From contig NZ_CP054923.1 of the NCBI RefSeq assembly GCF_013364215.1, forward strand, positions 6,076,001 to 6,140,000: a stretch of 64,000 nucleotides of DNA, in the 5' to 3' direction. The position numbers and the translations under genes are program-made. The notes under the pieces were generated by a model. That model was not told the origin of the DNA, searched no databases, and saw nothing but the letters and a program-made list of their open reading frames with translations. Below, in pieces: positions 60,442-64,000 of this stretch. Numbering within the stretch: the first letter of the stretch is position 1; every line of letters starts with the position of its first letter. The DNA is from Verrucosispora sp. NA02020 (GTDB lineage Bacteria; Actinomycetota; Actinomycetes; Mycobacteriales; Micromonosporaceae).

Positions 60442-60832
60442 GGGTCACCTCCATGCGGATGGGGCGGTGGTCTCCGGTCAGAGCGTCCCATTAACCGGGC
60501 TCCGACGAGCCGAAACATGGCAGATCCCCTGGTGTCCGGCGCGCATGACCCGGACACCAGGGGGTACCGATGAGGAATGCCCCTCGCCCGAAAGCTCGCC
60601 GAACCGCCACGGCACCAGCCACGGGCGGCCCTTGATCACGCCCGATCCCGGATCGAGTGGTATCGGCGTGCACCGGAAGCCACTCGATCCTGCATCGAGC
60701 GCGACCGTGACGCCGTTCGCGGCACCCCGCCACCACCCGCGTCGATTCGCCGCGGTGGCCCGCCAGCGGCGGCTGCCCGAACGACGCGGACGTGACCGGT
60801 TACGGCCGGAGGGCAACGGGTAGTGGTCAGTC
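60442..60832. other. Structured intergenic region without convincing genes
   Basis: Between divergent genes, 391 bp hold two large inverted repeats: a perfect 14-bp pair (60526-60539 and 60550-60563, 10-nt spacer) and a perfect 11-bp pair GGATCGAGTGG (60650-60660 and 60680-60690, 19-nt spacer). Short open frames (for example 60577-60795) are Arg-rich and lack start signals. These could be operators, transcript leaders or small-RNA stems. Confidence 0.5.
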
Positions 60833-61405
60833 ATGCGCGACGACGAGTACCCGACCCCCCTGTCCGACCCTGAGGCCGACGGCCTGCCGGACACCGCCGA
60901 CGACGACTCGACGGCCGGTGACGACGTGCTGACCGGCCGGGAGGCGGACGGCCCGGCGCCGGCCCAGTTGCCCGGTGACCGGACCCCGGTGGCGGTGGAC
61001 GAGTTCGGCACCACCGCCGAGGAGCAGCTCGACGGCGAGTCGCTGGACTACAAGCTCGGCCGGGAGCGGTTCGAACTGCCGGTCGACGACCCGCTGGCCG
61101 GTCCGGTCGACCCGGACATCGCGGCCGAGGCGGACAGCCGGGAGCAGGCGGCGCAGGCGCAGCTCGACGCCGACGTGATCGATCCCGGCCCGACCTCCGA
61201 CCCGAACTCCCCGGTGTCGCTCTACGACCACGACCGGCTGGGCACCGTCGCCGACGCCACGGTGGGCCGACTGGTCGAACCGGACGAGGGCACGCACACC
61301 GACCAGGAGACCGACTCCATCGCGTACGACGCGGGAGCGGCCGGTGGCGGAGCCAGCGCGGAGGAGTTGGCCGTGCACGAGACCCGGCCGCCGCACTCGG
61401 TCTGA
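60833..61405 (+). CDS. DUF5709-like acidic protein
   Basis: The protein has 190 aa and is strongly acidic, with Asp and Glu dominating. A recognisable core is EEQLDGESLDYKLGRERFELP, and repeats of DPD, DxxT and AEEQ follow. No membrane helix, signal or catalytic motif is visible. I associate it with the actinobacterial DUF5709 family, often near stress genes; function unknown. ATG 60833 is preceded by TAGTGG with a 6-nt gap, a weaker leaderless-like pattern. Confidence 0.75.
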   Translation: MRDDEYPTPLSDPEADGLPDTADDDSTAGDDVLTGREADGPAPAQLPGDRTPVAVDEFGTTAEEQLDGESLDYKLGRERFELPVDDPLAGPVDPDIAAEADSREQAAQAQLDADVIDPGPTSDPNSPVSLYDHDRLGTVADATVGRLVEPDEGTHTDQETDSIAYDAGAAGGGASAEELAVHETRPPHSV

Positions 61406-61478
61406 GTCCCGCTCACGACGTCACTGCGCTGCGTGCCGCCGTACCTGCTGTGCCTGATGGTTCGCTCGCTGCGCTCGC

Positions 61479-62141
61479 TCATTCGTCCAGGCCGCGTTCG
61501 ATCGCGTACCGGGTCAGTTCGACCCGGTTGTGCAGTTGCAGCTTGCCGAGCGTGTTCTGTACGTGGTTCTGCACCGTCCGGTGCGACAGTCCGAGCCGCT
61601 CGGCGATCTGCTTGTAGGACATCCCCTTGGCCACCAGCCGCAGCACCTCGGTCTCCCGGTCGGTGAGCCGGGGTGCGGTGTCCTGCGTACCGGCGGGAGC
61701 CTGTTCCCGGACGGCGGCCAGCCGGCGGTACTCGCCGAGCACCAGCCCGGCCAGGCCCGGCGTGAAGACCGGCTCACCGGCGGCGGTCCGGCGGACCGCG
61801 TCCAGGAACTCCGCCAGCCCGGCCGACTTCAGCAGGTAGCCGGTGGCGCCGGCCTTCACCGCGTCCAGCACCCCCTGCTGCTCGCCGCTGGCGGAGAGCA
61901 TGAGCACCCGCACCTCGGGCCGTTCCGCCCGCAGGCCCCGGATCACCTGCACACCGGAGATGTCCGGCAGTTGCAGGTCGAGCACCACCAGGTCGGGGCG
62001 GGCCGCGGCGATCACCCGGACCGCCTGCCGGCCCTCCCCGCAACTGGCGACCACCTCGTGGCCGGCCTCGGTGAGGTCGCGGGCCACCCCTTCCCGCCAC
62101 ATCGGGTGGTCGTCGACCACCATCACGCGTACGCCGTTCAC
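61479..62141 (-). CDS. NarL/FixJ-family response regulator (MacR-like)
   Basis: The protein has 220 aa. The receiver has VVDDHPMWREG, the phospho-Asp in LVVLDLQLPDISGV, Ser in LSASG and Lys in YLLKSAG. The LuxR helix-turn-helix reads LTDRETEVLRLVAKGMSYKQIAERLGLSHRTVQNHVQNTLGKL. GTG 62141 overlaps the histidine kinase stop by four bases (GTGA), so kinase and regulator are coupled. I recall this pair as resembling Streptomyces MacRS, based on the kinase's N-terminal domain. Confidence 0.92.
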   Translation of the reverse strand: MNGVRVMVVDDHPMWREGVARDLTEAGHEVVASCGEGRQAVRVIAAARPDLVVLDLQLPDISGVQVIRGLRAERPEVRVLMLSASGEQQGVLDAVKAGATGYLLKSAGLAEFLDAVRRTAAGEPVFTPGLAGLVLGEYRRLAAVREQAPAGTQDTAPRLTDRETEVLRLVAKGMSYKQIAERLGLSHRTVQNHVQNTLGKLQLHNRVELTRYAIERGLDE

Positions 62142-63274
62142 GATCCCCTCCTCGGCACGGTGAGCTCGACCTCGGTGCCGGAGCCCGGGGTGGAGTTGAT
62201 CCGGGCGGTCCCGCCGAGTTCGGCGAGCCGGCCCTGAATCGCGTGGGTCACGCCGAGCCGGCCCTGGGCGGCGGCCTCGGCGAGTCGTTCCGGGGTGAAG
62301 CCCGGTCCCTCGTCCCGGATCGACACGGTGACCGCCGTTCCCTCGTCCTCGACCAGCACCCAGGCACGTCCGTCGCCGTGGCGGGCGACGTTGTCCAGCG
62401 CGGCCCCGATCGCGGCGGCCAGTTCGCGGGCCACCGGCGGGGCCAGCGGCACCGGGGTGGCCGGCGCGGAGAGCGACACGCCGCCCGTGGCGTACCGGCC
62501 GAGCAGCGCGCGCAGGTCCACCGGCGAGTCCACGTCGTCGACGGACATCGGGCCGGTGCCGGAGATCAACATGCGCAGCGCCGCCTCCTGTTCACCGGCC
62601 AGCCGGGCCAGTTCGCCGGCCTCGCCGTCGAGTCGCTCGCCGCGCCGCTGCACCAGGGCGAGCACCTGGAGCACCGAGTCGTGGATGTCGCGGGCCAGCC
62701 GTTCCCGTTCGCGGTTGGCGGCCTCGATCTCGACCGCCCGCTGCAACCGCTCCCCGGCGGTCACGGTGAGCCGGGCGACGTGCCCGACCACCACGCCGGC
62801 GAGCAACATCAGGATCGCGCCGTTGATCGCCGTGGGGGTGGCCATCCCCCGGGTGGCCAGGTCGGTGGCGCCGACGACCAGAGCGGCCAGCGCGCCGCGT
62901 CGCCGTCCGCCGCAGACCGCCCAGGCCAGCACCGGGCCGCTCAACCAGGCCACCGCCATGGTCGGCAGGCCGGCGTCCAGCGCGTCGCGGCCCATCACCC
63001 AGGGAGTGGCCAGAAGGATCGCCACCACGACGCCGAGATCGGCCAGGAGCAGCGGCCAGCCGCGCCGGGCCGGAGCGGCGTAGCCGATCGCGGTGACGCC
63101 GGTCCAGACCGCCATCGCCAGCACCAGCACCCCGGCGAGCAGAGGGTGGGCGTAGCGGTCCGCGTCGCGCAGCACGACCACGCAGACGTACGCCAGCGAG
63201 GCCACCCGGAAGACCGCGACGGCCCGCCAGAGAGGGAGTTCGAAACCACCGGGGGCGGACACGCCCGTCACCAT
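62138..63274 (-). CDS. MacS-like membrane sensor histidine kinase
   Basis: The protein has 378 aa. Five to six membrane helices occupy residues 10-165, opening with ELPLWRAVAVFRVASLAYVCVVVL, a region typical of the MacS/DUF5931 group. The HisKA_3 dimerisation helix has RERLARDIHDSVLQVLALVQRRG (phospho-His), and the GHKL part has AAIGAALDNVARHG and DEGPGFTPERL. ATG 63274 has AGG about 8 nt upstream. The downstream regulator is coupled. Confidence 0.9.
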   Translation of the reverse strand: MVTGVSAPGGFELPLWRAVAVFRVASLAYVCVVVLRDADRYAHPLLAGVLVLAMAVWTGVTAIGYAAPARRGWPLLLADLGVVVAILLATPWVMGRDALDAGLPTMAVAWLSGPVLAWAVCGGRRRGALAALVVGATDLATRGMATPTAINGAILMLLAGVVVGHVARLTVTAGERLQRAVEIEAANRERERLARDIHDSVLQVLALVQRRGERLDGEAGELARLAGEQEAALRMLISGTGPMSVDDVDSPVDLRALLGRYATGGVSLSAPATPVPLAPPVARELAAAIGAALDNVARHGDGRAWVLVEDEGTAVTVSIRDEGPGFTPERLAEAAAQGRLGVTHAIQGRLAELGGTARINSTPGSGTEVELTVPRRGS

Positions 63275-63378
63275 GCCACAGCCTGTGTGACGGGTCCTCG
63301 CCGATGCGGTCCCACGAATCCTGACGTACGGTGGTAAAAGCCGCTTAAAGCTCTGCGATCTCCTGTCGGGACGGGGCC

Positions 63379-63849
63379 ATGACGAACGCAGAACCCCGCA
63401 CACCGCGTACGGTGGTGCCCATCGAACACACCCTCCTGATCGCCGACGCCTTCGACCAGGCACAGGTGACCGAGCTGCGGCACTCGGTCGCCTCGTGCGT
63501 GCGTGCCGCAGGGCTGCGCGACGACCGCCTCGACGACTTCGTGCTCGCGGTCAACGAGCTGATCACCAACGCGGTCCGGCACGGCGGAGGGCGGGGCTGG
63601 CTCCGGCTCTGGCGGCAGTCGGAACTGGTGGTGTGCGAGGTCTCCGACCACGGTCAGGGCATCAGTGTGCAGCGCCTCGACGACCGCAGCCGGCCGGCGC
63701 CGGAGACCGCCGGCGGTTGGGGACTCTGGCTGGCCCGCGAGCTGACCGACGCGATGGACGTGGAGACCGGCCCGGAGGGCACCACGGTCCGCATCACCTC
63801 CGCGACCCTCCCCACCGAGCAGCACATCGGCCGGCACCGCAGCGAGTGA
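63379..63849 (+). CDS. RsbW-like ATP-binding anti-sigma regulator
   Basis: The protein has 156 aa. It has an intact Bergerat fold for this class: the N box AVNELITNAVRHGGGRG, the G1 motif VSDHGQGIS and G2 GGWGLWLARELTD. Compared with the protein at 35.3 kb it has canonical residues, so phospho-transfer to an anti-anti-sigma protein is likely. ATG 63379 follows GACGGGG. It is divergent from the MacS-like kinase, and no sigma factor is visible nearby. Confidence 0.87.
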   Translation: MTNAEPRTPRTVVPIEHTLLIADAFDQAQVTELRHSVASCVRAAGLRDDRLDDFVLAVNELITNAVRHGGGRGWLRLWRQSELVVCEVSDHGQGISVQRLDDRSRPAPETAGGWGLWLARELTDAMDVETGPEGTTVRITSATLPTEQHIGRHRSE

Positions 63850-63864
63850 CGACCGGCGCCGGGG

Positions 63865-64000
63865 TCACTCCCAGCGGTTGCCGGTGATCTTCTCGTAGAC
63901 GTCCACGTAGCGGGCCCGGGTCGCCTCGACCACCTCGTCCGGCACCTCGGGCGCCGGTTCGCGCCGGTCCCAGCCGCTGCCCGCCGCCCAGTCCCGCACG
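63865..64000 (-). CDS. purC: Phosphoribosylaminoimidazole-succinocarboxamide synthase, C-terminal end (partial)
   Basis: Only about 44 codons are in the window, ending with TGA at 63865-63867. The tail reads VRDWAAGSGWDRREPAPEVPDEVVEATRARYVDVYEKITG, which fits the C-terminus of PurC, the SAICAR synthase of purine biosynthesis. The N-terminal part and start lie beyond 64000. Identification rests on this short stretch only. Confidence 0.75.
   Translation of the reverse strand, partial: VRDWAAGSGWDRREPAPEVPDEVVEATRARYVDVYEKITGNRWE

Noticed and set aside
60577..60795. 72-residue Arg-rich frame between the GT4 and DUF5709-like genes
   Set aside because: No Shine-Dalgarno, no promoter at the start, and its coding bias follows general GC rather than third-position preference.

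Overview
The window is typical high-GC actinobacterial chromosome. I infer a member of the Micromonosporaceae, most likely Micromonospora or a close relative. The reasons are very high GC at third codon positions, two WhiB-family proteins, a SigR/RsrA pair, a nickel superoxide dismutase, a Kgd-type 2-oxoglutarate enzyme, a PdtaS-type kinase, and gene order recalling both Streptomyces and Mycobacterium. It is mostly conserved core chromosome. I see no prophage, plasmid, CRISPR array, rRNA, tRNA or intact insertion sequence.

Layout. 1-5.2 kb (minus) is a probable operon of patatin, acyltransferase, cutA and a large membrane protein cut by the window edge. 5.4-9.1 kb has a membrane Ser/Thr kinase with an unusual catalytic loop, a 162-bp MITE-like element, a glycosyltransferase and a triple-BON protein. 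9.3-15.1 kb (minus) is an envelope-stress module (response regulator, histidine kinase, HtrA protease, as in MprAB-PepD) downstream of an ornithine-lipid-type acyltransferase pair. 15.3-22.1 kb (plus) has a hotdog-like protein, an ABC exporter, kgd and a 59-aa conserved protein. 22.2-26.1 kb is a glycan locus: a GH6 lipoprotein facing a deacetylase-GT2 fusion and its Pro/Ser/Thr-rich partner. 26.2-37.1 kb has pta-ackA, two related lipoprotein hydrolases, an alcohol dehydrogenase-like gene, malic enzyme, the sodX/sodN divergon, a serine-kinase-type regulator and a lipid kinase. 37.3-41.7 kb has whiB1 behind a Crp-like site and a sulfate-assimilation cluster (sir, zinc ribbon, cysH, chelatase) preceded by a cysteine-containing leader peptide. 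41.7-50.3 kb has a membrane glycosyltransferase, pdtaS, a SIS sugar-phosphate protein, a TPR protein, and a TetR/MFS pair around an inverted-repeat operator. 50.3-58.2 kb has a biotinyl protein, the 24-aa ribosomal protein bL37, rsrA-sigR with a SigR-type promoter, a second WhiB, an SRAP protein, then aroA-rsgA-hisN. 58.3-64 kb has a membrane transporter-like protein, a glycosyltransferase, a DUF5709-like protein, a MacRS-like two-component system, another RsbW-like ATPase and the 3' end of purC.

Beyond the genes, three signals recur. At least a dozen genes have a TANNNT-like -10 hexamer ending 6-7 nt before ATG/GTG and no Shine-Dalgarno, so they are probably leaderless. A family of about 52-62-bp palindromes with a conserved loop sits between genes in four places. 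Short exact or near-exact tandem duplications lie at gene 3' ends, several next to those palindromes and several duplicating the stop codon.

How the genes work together. Several blocks look functionally coupled: redox and thiol control (SigR/RsrA, WhiB1, NiSOD, sulfur assimilation), envelope stress and lipid remodelling (MprAB/PepD-like, OlsAB-like, patatin and acyltransferases), and acetate overflow with central carbon (Pta-AckA, Kgd, malic enzyme). All functional calls come from reading translated sequence and recalled family features; no database search was run.
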